Below are positions 25,989-35,362 of a stretch of 64,000 nucleotides of DNA, one piece after another (position 1 is the first letter of the stretch; every line of letters begins with the position of its first letter). The DNA comes from Pedobacter mucosus (GTDB lineage Bacteria > Bacteroidota > Bacteroidia > Sphingobacteriales > Sphingobacteriaceae): the NCBI RefSeq assembly GCF_022200785.1, contig NZ_CP087585.1:2418001-2482000 (forward strand), given 5' to 3'. The position numbers and the translations under genes are program-made. The notes below the pieces were generated by a model. It saw only the letters and a list, made by a program, of their open reading frames with translations, was not told where the DNA came from and did not search any database.

Positions 25989-28001
25989 ATGGCTAATAGC
26001 GATTGGTTTTACAAAAGCTTAGAATTTCAGAATTTTTTTCGAGGAGCATCAAGATCGCTTATTCTCAAAGCAGACTTTCCGCTATTTACTGTCGTAGCAG
26101 CAAGCGACCGTTACCTGGCGCTTACACATAAACAGCGTGAGGAAGTTTTAGGAAATGGACTTTTTGAAACTTATCCTGGTGCACATTCTGATCCCAATGA
26201 AAAGAACAGTGTTTTTAGTTCTTTTATGCGTGTGATTGAAAGTAAGGATACAGATGAACTTCCAATTTTTAAATACGAAATAAGCATTGGAGAAAGCGAT
26301 AAAAAGGAGGCTCATTACTGGACAAATGTGAACGAACCAATCCTTGATGAGAATGGAAACGTAGCCTTTATCATTAATACCACCACTAATATTACCGATA
26401 GAGTGCGCCAAGAGCAAGCTCTGGAGGAAAGTGAGAATAGGTTTGAAGTAATGGCAGAAGGAACTGATGTAATGATTGCTGTAGGTGATGAAACCGGCGG
26501 AGCAGTATACTTCAATCATGCATGGGAGCTAGCTACAAGTCGGTCGAAAAGTGAATTGCTAGAATTTGGATGGGTCGATCTTATCCATCCTGATGATAGA
26601 GGCAAAGTGATGGAAATTTTTAATGCCGCGTTTGCAAAAAAAGATCCATGGTTATGGGAATTCCGCATGCCAGCCGGACCAAAAAAATATCGTTGGCTAA
26701 TGGCTAGAGGCAGTCCGAGATTTACTCAGGATGGTACTTTTGCTGGGTATATCAGTTCTACAGTAGATATTACAGCACAAAAAGAACAACAGGAACACTT
26801 AGCAAAACTTAATGAAGATTTATATGTGATTAATGAAGAATTGACAGCCACAAATGAAGAGTTTATATATACGCAAACCGAACTTGTCGCTACCAATTCA
26901 CAGTTGGCCACAAGTGAAAAACAACTTATCAATTCTAAAATAAAACTTGAAGAAAGCGAACATTTATTAACCTTGGCAATGCAATCTTCTGGCCTTGGTG
27001 TATGGAATGCCGACTTAAAAACAGGAGCGCTCACACTTTCTGATCGAGCAAGGGAAATACATGGTTTGCTTTTGGATAAAGAAATTACCCTTGAGGAATC
27101 TTTCGAGCTTATTGATCATCTAGACCGTGAAAATGTTAAAGACGCAATCAAGGCCGCAGTAAAATATAACGGGCATATTTTAATAGAATATAAAATCAAT
27201 AATCTTGCATCCAAAACTAATAAATGGCTTAGGGTGAGCGGAATAGTTCAGAAGGATAATCATGGCACTCCAGTAAATATTTTAGGTACCATGCTTGATA
27301 TTACGGAACAAAAACTTAACGAACAACGCAAGAATGATTTCATTAGCATGGTTAGCCATGAACTTAAAACGCCTCTTACTTCCATAAATGCTTATGTTCA
27401 GATATTAGAAAATACGGCAAATAAAAAAAATGATTTAGTTGCAACATCGCTTCTTGGAAAAGCGGCAAAGCAAGTTGGAAAAATGACTACATTAATTAAT
27501 GGATTTCTTAATGTTTCAAGGTTAGAATCAGCAAAAATACATATTGAGCGGGTAAAATTTGATATGGCTACATTGATCGCCGAGGCAGAAGAAGATTCTC
27601 ATGCTTCCATTACCAGTCATCAAATAATTTTTGCACCAGTAGAACAAACAATCGTTTTGGCAGATCGAGACAAAATTGGCCAAGTAATTAATAATTTAAT
27701 AAATAATGCCGCAAAATATTCACCTAACGGAACCACTATAAATGTAGCCTGCGTTACAAAAGGTGAACTGGCTACGGTCAGCGTTAAAGATCAAGGATAT
27801 GGAATCAGTGCAGAAAACCTGCCTAAACTTTTTGAACGCTATTATCGAGTTGAAAGCGGCCTTCAAGGCATTTCTGGCTTTGGCATTGGTCTTTACCTTT
27901 GCTATGAAATTGTTAAGAGGCACGATGGAGACATTTGGGCAGAAAGCATCGTGGGTGAAGGAAGCACTTTCTATTTTACCTTACCCTTGTCTAAAATTTA
28001 A
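25989..28001 (+). CDS. PAS-domain sensor histidine kinase
   Basis: A 670-aa cytoplasmic kinase with no membrane segment. It has three PAS regions (about 10-140, 150-265 and 330-440), with a coiled coil between the second and third (about 270-320, rich in EEL/TNEEL). The HisKA box follows with H457 in MVSHELKTPLTS, then the ATPase N-box (NLINNAAKYSPNGT), DQGYGI and GFGIGLYLC. The first PAS has the FxxxYPGAHxDP style common in Pedobacter kinases. A receiver gene lies 20 bp downstream, so they probably form a two-component pair. AGGGAGG sits only one base before the ATG, too close for a normal ribosome site. Confidence 0.87.
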   Translation: MANSDWFYKSLEFQNFFRGASRSLILKADFPLFTVVAASDRYLALTHKQREEVLGNGLFETYPGAHSDPNEKNSVFSSFMRVIESKDTDELPIFKYEISIGESDKKEAHYWTNVNEPILDENGNVAFIINTTTNITDRVRQEQALEESENRFEVMAEGTDVMIAVGDETGGAVYFNHAWELATSRSKSELLEFGWVDLIHPDDRGKVMEIFNAAFAKKDPWLWEFRMPAGPKKYRWLMARGSPRFTQDGTFAGYISSTVDITAQKEQQEHLAKLNEDLYVINEELTATNEEFIYTQTELVATNSQLATSEKQLINSKIKLEESEHLLTLAMQSSGLGVWNADLKTGALTLSDRAREIHGLLLDKEITLEESFELIDHLDRENVKDAIKAAVKYNGHILIEYKINNLASKTNKWLRVSGIVQKDNHGTPVNILGTMLDITEQKLNEQRKNDFISMVSHELKTPLTSINAYVQILENTANKKNDLVATSLLGKAAKQVGKMTTLINGFLNVSRLESAKIHIERVKFDMATLIAEAEEDSHASITSHQIIFAPVEQTIVLADRDKIGQVINNLINNAAKYSPNGTTINVACVTKGELATVSVKDQGYGISAENLPKLFERYYRVESGLQGISGFGIGLYLCYEIVKRHDGDIWAESIVGEGSTFYFTLPLSKI

Positions 28002-28021
28002 CTGTAACTCATTTTATCATA

Positions 28022-28384
28022 ATGTCAAAAAATATAGTCGTTTTGGAAGATGATGAGGGAATACGGGATGTGCTCGAAATTCTATTATTAAGCGAAGGAC
28101 ACGAGGTTAATGCTTTTGCAGATATTAGCAGCTTCGTTGCCAATAAACCTAAAGATGCAGACCTTTTTCTTTTGGATGTAATGTTACCGGATGGTAATGG
28201 AATATTGGTATGCAATGATCTTAAAAAAACTCAAAAAACAGCAAACATTCCTGTGTTAATGATGAGCGCACACGCTGACTTTTCGGCGTTGTCTTTAAAC
28301 TGCAAGGCCGACGGTTTCATTACCAAGCCGTTTGATATTAATCATTTTCTTGATTTGGTAAATGAGCATTTAAAAGAAGGATAA
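28022..28384 (+). CDS. Single-domain response regulator (CheY-like receiver)
   Basis: 120 aa, one receiver domain: acidic pocket E9-D10-D11, phospho-acceptor D52 (FLLDVMLPDG), switch S82 and lysine K102 (FITKPFD). There is no DNA-binding or enzymatic output domain, so it must act by protein contact or pass phosphate on. It follows the PAS kinase by 20 bp and is probably its direct partner. Confidence 0.88.
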   Translation: MSKNIVVLEDDEGIRDVLEILLLSEGHEVNAFADISSFVANKPKDADLFLLDVMLPDGNGILVCNDLKKTQKTANIPVLMMSAHADFSALSLNCKADGFITKPFDINHFLDLVNEHLKEG

Positions 28385-28620
28385 ATTTTTATTTAATTGT
28401 TTACCTGTTTAAATTTTCGAACACAACCTTCTCTTTTACTCGAATCATTTTGTTCAGATTAACTTATGCAAGTTACTCAATTCATACATTTTTCGCCCAG
28501 ACAAATAACAAGAAATATTAACCTGAGAATCAGACAAAAAAATTAATATAACATATATTTTTTCTGTCATTTTCAATGGGCGCCAATGTAATTGTGTAAT
28601 TCTAAAATTGGTTTTATACT

Positions 28621-28628
28621 TATATTTG
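28621..28628 (+). promoter_or_regulatory. Candidate -7 element of the carboxylesterase gene
   Basis: TATATTTG matches TAnnTTTG and ends 10 nt before the ATG at 28639, predicting a leader of only about 5 nt. Confidence 0.35.
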
Positions 28629-28638
28629 GCTCATAAGT

Positions 28639-30306
28639 ATGAAATTCCCCAATATAATTAAGAAAGCATTAGTTTTTGAAAAACTAATCGCTATAACACT
28701 TCTGATTTTTTGTATGTCAGTTCCGGCTACATCTCAGACTGCTAAATCAGTAATTCAAGTTAAGGTTAATGAAGGTACGCTTGAAGGACAAATTCTAAAA
28801 AGTGGTATTCAACATTTTATGGGTATTCCCTATGCAAAACCGCCAGTTGGTAATTTAAGGTGGAAAGCACCGCAGCAATTGACAAAATGGAATGGTGTAA
28901 GAAAAGCAGTAAAGTTTGGACCTAGACCTATCCAGAAATCTGGTTTACTTTATGAATTTAGGTCTGACAATATGAGTGAAGATTGTTTATACCTAAATAT
29001 TTGGGCAGCAAATAATTCATCACAAAAACCTAAACCTGTTTATGTTTTTATACATGGCGGTTCTTTTATACACGGTGATGGCTCTCAACCGGCCTATGAC
29101 GGAGAAAGTATGGCCAAACAAGGCATAATTTATGTTACCATAAACTATAGATTAGGTGTTTTTGGTTTTTTGGCGCATCCTGATTTAAGTAGAGAATCTC
29201 AAATTGGTGCCTCAGGAAACTATGGACTCTTGGATCAGGTTGCGGCGCTAAAATGGATAAAGGCAAATATTGCTGCATTTGGTGGAGATCCTGATAAAAT
29301 AACACTTGGCGGTGAATCGGTTGGCGCACAATCTGTAAGTGCACATATGGCATCTCCATTATCAAAAGGATTATTTTCGGCTGCCATTGCCGAAAGTAGC
29401 TCACTTTTAGATACAAGAAAACTTATATATTCAAAAGCATTTGCCGAAAATTTAGGTTTGGATTTCTCAAAAATAACAAAAACAAGTTCACTAGCTCAAT
29501 TGCGTTCGCTAAATGCAAAACAGTTATTGAAATTGGCTTCTAAAGGTGATCCAAGAAGATTTAAACCCAGTATTGATGGTTACTTTTTAAATGAATTTCC
29601 TTTGGAAGTATTTGAAAATGGCAGACAGGCAAAAGTTCCACTAATTGTTGGATGGAACGCTGATGAAGTGCCTGCAATGGCTTTTTATAGATTGAAAAAA
29701 GCGAATCCAAAGAATTTTCAAAAGAAAGTACAAAGAATTTATGGAGACAATGCTAAAGAGCTGTTAACCTATTATCCGGTTACGACAAAAAAAGAAGCAC
29801 GACTTGCGGGAGCAAAATTGGCTAGTGATTGGCTCATCAATTATGGGTCGTGGCAGCTTGCCGAACAACATACAAAAAATAGTGATGTGTCAGTTTACAG
29901 GTATTTATTTACGCAGCCACACCCTGGCTTAACACCAAAGGCAATTAAGAGCGGAACTTTCTTTCAGGTATTGCTAAAAAAACTTATTAACAAAACCATT
30001 ACGGGCTCCGCTTTTCATGCAGCGGAAATTGAATATGCTTTGGGTAATTTAGATGTTCAGCAGAACTATGCATGGAAAGATGACGACTACAAAGTTTCGA
30101 AACAGATGCAAGGCTACTTTGTTAATTTCATCAAAACACAGAACCCAAATGGATTGACGGAAACCGATTTACTTAACTGGCCGAAGGTAGAAAATGGAAA
30201 GCCTGTAAAATTTATGCGATTAGGCACAGAAAGTAGAGTGGAAACAGAATTAGATACGAACCGAACTCGATTCCTTCTCCTTCGAAAAATTGGAATCGCT
30301 GATTAA
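28639..30306 (+). CDS. Type-B carboxylesterase
   Basis: A 555-aa exported alpha/beta hydrolase (signal peptide ending near PATSQ). The family marks are GIPYAKPPVGNLRW near the N-terminus, EDCLYLNIW, the oxyanion line VFIHGGSFIHGDG, nucleophile S227 in GGESVGAQS, an acidic member near GWNADE (about 343) and the His in FHAAEIEYALG (about 460). It hydrolyses carboxylic esters; the natural substrate cannot be read. It stands between the receiver gene and a PQQ-type dehydrogenase with generous gaps, so it has its own promoter. Confidence 0.88.
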   Translation: MKFPNIIKKALVFEKLIAITLLIFCMSVPATSQTAKSVIQVKVNEGTLEGQILKSGIQHFMGIPYAKPPVGNLRWKAPQQLTKWNGVRKAVKFGPRPIQKSGLLYEFRSDNMSEDCLYLNIWAANNSSQKPKPVYVFIHGGSFIHGDGSQPAYDGESMAKQGIIYVTINYRLGVFGFLAHPDLSRESQIGASGNYGLLDQVAALKWIKANIAAFGGDPDKITLGGESVGAQSVSAHMASPLSKGLFSAAIAESSSLLDTRKLIYSKAFAENLGLDFSKITKTSSLAQLRSLNAKQLLKLASKGDPRRFKPSIDGYFLNEFPLEVFENGRQAKVPLIVGWNADEVPAMAFYRLKKANPKNFQKKVQRIYGDNAKELLTYYPVTTKKEARLAGAKLASDWLINYGSWQLAEQHTKNSDVSVYRYLFTQPHPGLTPKAIKSGTFFQVLLKKLINKTITGSAFHAAEIEYALGNLDVQQNYAWKDDDYKVSKQMQGYFVNFIKTQNPNGLTETDLLNWPKVENGKPVKFMRLGTESRVETELDTNRTRFLLLRKIGIAD

Positions 30307-30552
30307 AATATATGATTCATTTATTATTAAAGCGTAAAAGTAAAAGGCTATACTAGCAAAAAAATAATTTTTATTATGTTATTTTCCAATCGTATTTCTT
30401 ACTTTATTTTAGAAAACGCTAAGGTTTGTGATTTTGTGTAAGCGTAAGATATCTCTCGATCATCCTATTATATTATCAACTTAGTCACTAAACCATTTGA
30501 AGTCGAGATTGTTAAGTAAGTATATAATTGAAACTTTACTAACCGAAACAAT

Positions 30553-31797
30553 ATGAGAACTAGACTTTATATTTCTTTGTTATTTGGCAGTTTAATTTTA
30601 ATGTCGAGCTGCTCAAAAAAAGGGGTCGAGGAAGATGCAACAGAGCCCGCTCCAACCAATCCTAGTACAGGTCAAAGCGTTGAAACAAGTCCTGCAAATA
30701 CTGTCTATAAACCTGCTTTTATAGGTCAGACAAGAATTAACTCGGTAAAAACCACCACTCCTATTGTATTTTCGGCAATAGCAACTACTCTATCTTCACC
30801 TTGGGGCATAACAAGTATGCCCGACGGCCGCTTATTGATTACTGAAAAGGCTGGTACGATGCGTATTGCAAATGTAAATGGGACACTTAGCAGTCAAATA
30901 ACAGGAATACCCGCCGTAAATTCTTCAGGCCAAGGCGGCTTACTGGGTCTTTGCATAGATCCACAATTTGCAACTAATAGAATGGTTTATTGGGTCTTTT
31001 CAGAGAATTCTGTCGGCGGAACACAAAGTTCGGTGGCTAAAGGCAGACTTGCAAATAATGAGCGAACTATAGAAAATGCTACAGTAATTTTTCGGGCAAA
31101 TCCAACATTTAATAGCACATTACATTATGGAGGACGAATTTTATTTGACCGCACTGGGAATTTAGTGGTCAGTACAGGTGAAAGATCTGATCTTGCAAGC
31201 AGACCTTTGGCCCAATCCGTTGGTGCAGCCTTGGGTAAAATTGTGCGTATTACCACCAGCGGGCAGGCAGCTTCTGGAAACCCAGTTTTTTCGCAGGCTA
31301 ATGCATTGCCTGAGCTTTATAGCATTGGGCATAGAAATCCACAGGGCTTGGCACTTCATCCCATAACGGGAGATTTTTGGCAAAGCGAACATGGCCCTCG
31401 TGGAGGCGATGAATTAAATCGTATTCAGGCAGGTGCAAACTATGGTTGGCCAACCATAACGTATGGAATTGAATATAGTGGAGAGCGTGTAGGTGCTGGA
31501 ATTCAGCAACAAAGCGGGTTAGAACAACCTGTATACTATTGGGATCCCGTAATTTCACCTAGTGGAATGACATTTTATAAGGGCAATCAAATCTCGGAAT
31601 GGCAAAATAATTTGTTCATATGTTCACTAAGTGCAACTCATATTGCAAGGCTAGTTATCGAAAACAATAAAGTTGTTGGAGAAGAAAAGCTATTAGCTAC
31701 TGAAAATCAACGCTTTAGAGATATTACTCAAGGAATTGATAATGCCTTATATGCCATTACAGATGGAGGAAAATTATATCGTATTGATAAACAATAG
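30553..31797 (+). CDS. PQQ-dependent sugar (aldose) dehydrogenase-like lipoprotein
   Basis: A 414-aa lipoprotein (lipobox LILMSSC, then a Pro/Thr-rich linker to about residue 60). It then has a soluble glucose dehydrogenase-type beta-propeller: SSPWGITSMPDGRLLITEKAGTMRI, HYGGRILFDRTGNLVVSTGER, and the signature SIGHRNPQGLALHP...WQSEHGPRGGDELNRIQAGANYGWP. Members oxidise aldoses in the periplasm using PQQ and calcium. Whether this host makes PQQ cannot be seen here. It is transcribed alone. Confidence 0.85.
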   Translation: MRTRLYISLLFGSLILMSSCSKKGVEEDATEPAPTNPSTGQSVETSPANTVYKPAFIGQTRINSVKTTTPIVFSAIATTLSSPWGITSMPDGRLLITEKAGTMRIANVNGTLSSQITGIPAVNSSGQGGLLGLCIDPQFATNRMVYWVFSENSVGGTQSSVAKGRLANNERTIENATVIFRANPTFNSTLHYGGRILFDRTGNLVVSTGERSDLASRPLAQSVGAALGKIVRITTSGQAASGNPVFSQANALPELYSIGHRNPQGLALHPITGDFWQSEHGPRGGDELNRIQAGANYGWPTITYGIEYSGERVGAGIQQQSGLEQPVYYWDPVISPSGMTFYKGNQISEWQNNLFICSLSATHIARLVIENNKVVGEEKLLATENQRFRDITQGIDNALYAITDGGKLYRIDKQ

Positions 31798-31864
31798 TAC
31801 AAACGCCATGAAGTGGACACTTCTCCAATCGAAGTTCGAGATGAGAAAATTACATTAAAAAAAA

Positions 31865-32236
31865 TTAAACAGGTTTAACATTATCGATAACATATGAGGT
31901 AATTCGCGATATTTTATCATTTGAAAAATGATAGATATCGCAAGATGTACCATGGTACGGTTTTCCGTTTGGTGCCTCTCCTGTACATGTACATTCAACA
32001 CAGGCACTATTACCTTCTATTATAATTGTACCAAATTCAAAATCCATTCTCGCTGGCATATTTTCTCCAGGATCCATATTGCTTATTTCATCTTTGCCGC
32101 GAAGCGTACTATGTCTTGTTGAGGAGCTATGCATATCCCAAACAATGTCATCTGAAAGAATTTGTATAAATTCTTCCATTTTATTTTCTTTGAAGATCTG
32201 GTTGACCTTTTCTATAAGTTCCTTAGTAGTAGCCAT
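31865..32236 (-). CDS. SnoaL/NTF2-like fold protein
   Basis: 123 aa, cytoplasmic. The pattern KELIEKVNQIFKENKMEEFIQILSDDIVWDMHSS...GKDEI...CVECTCTGEAPNGKPYHGTSCDIYHFSNDKISRITSYVI is that of the SnoaL-like branch of NTF2 cone-shaped proteins. Some of these are small isomerases or binders; many have no known substrate. It has no operon partner. Confidence 0.75.
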   Translation of the reverse strand: MATTKELIEKVNQIFKENKMEEFIQILSDDIVWDMHSSSTRHSTLRGKDEISNMDPGENMPARMDFEFGTIIIEGNSACVECTCTGEAPNGKPYHGTSCDIYHFSNDKISRITSYVIDNVKPV

Positions 32237-32351
32237 TAACCATAAACATTTCTAAAATAAAATAGTTTTAATTTGAAAAGGTGTTTGACATAAGTATTTA
32301 AAATTGATTTCTTATTTATACAATGGCGTAACTAATTTGATTAGTTTAGGA

Positions 32352-33722
32352 TTATTTGGATTTCGTTATAATTTGATTAAAACCAATAATATGAGTAGCT
32401 TCTCCATTGGCATTGTATACAGGTTTACCAAAAGCACGAATCCAATGAATTGATCCGTCTCTCCATTGTACTTCATATTCTGCCTCGTAAAGTCCTTTAG
32501 TCTTAATTGCCTGCTGAACCATTCTCTTAATTTTCATTTCATACTTTGGTAATATCGCATGGAATAAATCTGAATAATTAAAATCTTCTTCGCTTAGAAA
32601 TCCATAATTATTCTTCATCTGATTGTTTGAAGTCATCTTACCGGTTTCAAAATTTACGACAGTGTATCCAATCCTGGTGGCCTCAAGCGCATTCAATAAT
32701 ACTAAATTGGCTTCTTGAGTAAGTTGTTTTGAAATAATCTGATCAGTAACGTCGGTAAGGATGAACATAATATTGTCTGGTTCATCGCCCATTCTTCCCA
32801 CGGGCTGCAATGATATGTTTACATAAATTCCCCTTGAACCATCCGCTTGATTTAACATCAATTTTAAACCTGTTGCGTGGTAGGGAATTTTATTTTGGTG
32901 GACGTCTCGAATAATACTTTTTAAATCAACATCATCAGTTCCTGAGAAAAGGGTATCTAATTTACTACCTATCAGGAAATCATTTGTACCAAAGGTTTGT
33001 ATAAATGCTTCATTTGCCTGCCAAATAGTATTGCTTTCACTTGAGCATATACCCATTGGCATAGGGGTTTGCTTAAAAATCATTTCAAAGCTATCCAATA
33101 CTTCCTCCAAAACATTGTTGGCTTCGGCAATGTGCGCTTGAAAATCTATCAAATTGGAGTTTTGTGCGCTTATTTCTTTGTTAACAGATAATATTTTCTG
33201 ATTATCTATTTTAAGCGTTTCATCATTTAGGGCATTAAGCCTAAGTTCCACCCTATCCATTGTAACCTCTGCAAGCCCAATCAAAATTTCCTGCTTTTTC
33301 CCGTCAAATTCTGATGGTTGATAATCCATTATACATATGGTTCCGATTTTATGCCCATCTGATGTAACCAAGGGAGCGCCTGCATAAAACCTTATTCCAA
33401 ACTCATTGCCAACAAATTTAGGAATCTGGTGAACATCTTCTACAACAGTAACGCCATCAGATTGGAGGGTCTGATCACAGATGCTATATTTTCGTGGCTC
33501 AGAGGTTTCATTTCCAAAGCCAACGTTTGCTTTAAAGCAAACAGTTTGTTCATCAATGAAAGTAATCAAAGAAATAGGCACACCAAATATACCGCAGGTA
33601 AGTTTCGCCAGGTCATCAAAAGCTTTTTCAGTTTGAGTATTTGCAATTTTATAGCGTTTCAGCGCTGCAAGCCTGTCTGTCTCAATAGAAGAAAAGTTAT
33701 TAAGTTGGTAGGAATTGATCAT
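32352..33722 (-). CDS. GAF-PAS-PAS sensory protein without output domain
   Basis: 456 aa from the ATG at 33722; a TTG one codon earlier could extend it by one residue. Residues about 20-165 are a GAF domain of the type used in cyanobacteriochrome-like and other sensors (FGVPISLITFIDEQTVCFKANVGF, then YSICDQTLQSDGVTVVEDV and FYAGAPLVTSDGHKIGTICIMD). A coiled stretch (165-205) and two PAS domains (about 210-325 and 335-455) follow, and the protein stops right after the second PAS. No kinase, cyclase or HTH is found in it or next door. It may work by binding another sensor, or its kinase part was lost. Confidence 0.75.
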   Translation of the reverse strand: MINSYQLNNFSSIETDRLAALKRYKIANTQTEKAFDDLAKLTCGIFGVPISLITFIDEQTVCFKANVGFGNETSEPRKYSICDQTLQSDGVTVVEDVHQIPKFVGNEFGIRFYAGAPLVTSDGHKIGTICIMDYQPSEFDGKKQEILIGLAEVTMDRVELRLNALNDETLKIDNQKILSVNKEISAQNSNLIDFQAHIAEANNVLEEVLDSFEMIFKQTPMPMGICSSESNTIWQANEAFIQTFGTNDFLIGSKLDTLFSGTDDVDLKSIIRDVHQNKIPYHATGLKLMLNQADGSRGIYVNISLQPVGRMGDEPDNIMFILTDVTDQIISKQLTQEANLVLLNALEATRIGYTVVNFETGKMTSNNQMKNNYGFLSEEDFNYSDLFHAILPKYEMKIKRMVQQAIKTKGLYEAEYEVQWRDGSIHWIRAFGKPVYNANGEATHIIGFNQIITKSK

Positions 33723-33888
33723 CAATTAAATTATATTTTCCCAAATAATAAAGGATAAATATAATCATCTGTTCGAATTAGTTTAGTATGATCATATTCC
33801 AGTTCGGAATATATTTTAAAATTACGCTTGATGCATGCACTCTATTGTAATCAAAGTTGCCATTCTCCAACCTAATTTTTAGCTACGC

Positions 33889-34470
33889 TTAGTCTAACGC
33901 AGTTAATGTTAGTTTAATTATATTTCCGAAGTTAGCAGCGTCTGAATTGGATTTAGCAGTAACCTGCATTCCTTTTACCGCATTAAAGATAAATTTCGCC
34001 AGAACCAATGCGTCTTGGGTATTTTTTATTTCTCCACTTTCCTGACCTTTTTCAATAACTTGAAAAAAAGCGGTTTCCATTTGTTTTTCATTCTGGCAAA
34101 CCAATTTACTTACTTCCTGATCGTGTGGCGCAACCTCAACTTCGGCATTTACCATAAAACAGCCTTTCTGTTGTTTATCGCCAACTAGATCTTTGGTAGC
34201 AAGTTCCATCAACTTGAATATGGTTTCCTTTGGTGAAACCGATTGATTTATAATCTCGTTAATTTTTGCGTTTCCAGCTTTTTGATAAGTTTCTAATGCT
34301 TTTAAGAAAAGAGTGTGTTTATCAATGTAGGTATCGTACAAACTCGAGCGACTAATACCCAAGGCGTTTACCAAATCCTGCATAGACGTAGCATTATAAC
34401 CCTTTAGCCAAAACAGTTGGATTGCTTTGGTTAGCACCTCATTCTCATCAAAATCTTTCGTTCTTGCCAT
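33889..34470 (-). CDS. TetR-family repressor
   Basis: 193 aa with the TetR helix-turn-helix at about 10-55 (DENEVLTKAIQLFWLKGYNATSMQDLVNALGISRSSLYDTYIDKHTLFLKAL) and a variable ligand domain after it. It lies 69 bp after the SDR gene in the same direction, so the two are probably one transcript. The promoter before the SDR gene carries two palindromes that fit a TetR dimer; control of itself and its partner is the likely role. Confidence 0.88.
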   Translation of the reverse strand: MARTKDFDENEVLTKAIQLFWLKGYNATSMQDLVNALGISRSSLYDTYIDKHTLFLKALETYQKAGNAKINEIINQSVSPKETIFKLMELATKDLVGDKQQKGCFMVNAEVEVAPHDQEVSKLVCQNEKQMETAFFQVIEKGQESGEIKNTQDALVLAKFIFNAVKGMQVTAKSNSDAANFGNIIKLTLTALD

Positions 34471-34539
34471 AACCAGAATAGCTTTGCTGTATTAAGCAAA
34501 GCTATTCATTTTAAATTAAATCTTGTTAAACGATGGTCA

Positions 34540-35289
34540 TTACCTTACGCCACCACTTGCAATCAGGATTTCGCCGGTTAACCAACGTGAATCTTCCGAT
34601 GCAAGAAATACTGCAATATCAGCAATATCATCTGGATTACCGCCGCGACCCAATGGCGTAGAAGCAATGGCTTCTTTCTGAAAATCGCTACCAATAAATC
34701 CAGCAGTATGTGTTCCCTCAGTTTCTACCATACCTGGATTAATTGAGTTTACACGGATATTTTTGCCACCAAGTTCTTTAGCTAATACATGAGTAATGGA
34801 GTCAACCGCACCTTTAGTTGCGGTGTAAATCGAACTTGCTACTGGTGTTATGGCAGTTACCGCCGATCCAATATTAATGATGCTTCCGCCAGCAGTATTA
34901 AAATGCTTTAATGCACCTTGTGTACTCAATAATAAACCAAGTACATTAGTGTCAAATTGGTGATGAAAGTCTTCTGCCGTAATTTCTTCAATGGCACCAA
35001 ATTGATATACGCCTGCATTGTTTACCAAAATATCAACAGGACCAAAAGTGGTATTTGTTTCTTCAAATAATCGGGCTAAATCCGTTGCACTTGTTACATT
35101 ACCCTGAATGGCTACTGCTTTGCCGCCTGCTGCGGTAATTTCTTCAACCACCTGATCTGCTCCGGCTTTGGCCGATGCATAATTTACAACTACACTTGCG
35201 CCTGCTGCTGCAAGTCTTTTGGCAATACCAGCACCGATACCCTTAGATGCTCCTGTGATTACGGCTATTTTATTTACTAATTTTTTCAT
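34540..35289 (-). CDS. Short-chain dehydrogenase/reductase
   Basis: A 249-aa Rossmann oxidoreductase of the FabG-like classical SDR type: cofactor loop TGASKGIGAG (12-21), NNAGVY (90-95), active-site S142, Y155 and K159 (YTATK), and NPGMVETEG. Cofactor preference is likely NADP, judged from the N-S-A region after strand 2 with no acidic residue at its end. Co-transcription with a TetR repressor rather than fatty-acid genes suggests a role in dealing with a reactive carbonyl or other small molecule, not in lipid synthesis. Confidence 0.87.
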   Translation of the reverse strand: MKKLVNKIAVITGASKGIGAGIAKRLAAAGASVVVNYASAKAGADQVVEEITAAGGKAVAIQGNVTSATDLARLFEETNTTFGPVDILVNNAGVYQFGAIEEITAEDFHHQFDTNVLGLLLSTQGALKHFNTAGGSIINIGSAVTAITPVASSIYTATKGAVDSITHVLAKELGGKNIRVNSINPGMVETEGTHTAGFIGSDFQKEAIASTPLGRGGNPDDIADIAVFLASEDSRWLTGEILIASGGVR

Positions 35290-35313
35290 GTTTACATGCT
35301 TTTATTCCTTTAT

Positions 35314-35329
35314 TGGAATAATCGTTCCA
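35314..35329. promoter_or_regulatory. TetR operator candidate, copy A
   Basis: TGGAA-TAATCG-TTCCA has 5-bp arms. Read in reverse it matches copy B (35347-35362) at nearly all positions (GGAA-AATCGTTCC in common). It lies 25 bp before the SDR ATG, just downstream of the -7 element. Confidence 0.6.
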
Positions 35330-35337
35330 CAAATATA
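35330..35337 (-). promoter_or_regulatory. -7 element of the SDR-TetR transcript
   Basis: The minus strand reads TATATTTG, a full TAnnTTTG match, flanked on both sides by the two operator copies. The leader would be about 35 nt. Confidence 0.5.
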
Positions 35338-35346
35338 TGTCTAAAT

Positions 35347-35362
35347 CGGAACGATTGTTCCG
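35347..35362. promoter_or_regulatory. TetR operator candidate, copy B
   Basis: CGGAAC-GATT-GTTCCG is a perfect 6-bp inverted repeat. It sits between the expected -33 and -7 regions of the SDR promoter and shares its sequence with copy A. Confidence 0.65.

Noticed and set aside
26148..26519. 123-aa frame antisense to the first PAS kinase
   Set aside because: It lies fully inside a well-supported kinase gene and has no family features.
31811..31824. GAAGTG-GA-CACTTC inverted repeat after the PQQ-type gene as a terminator
   Set aside because: The loop is only 2 nt and no T-tract follows directly, so it does not fit an intrinsic terminator.
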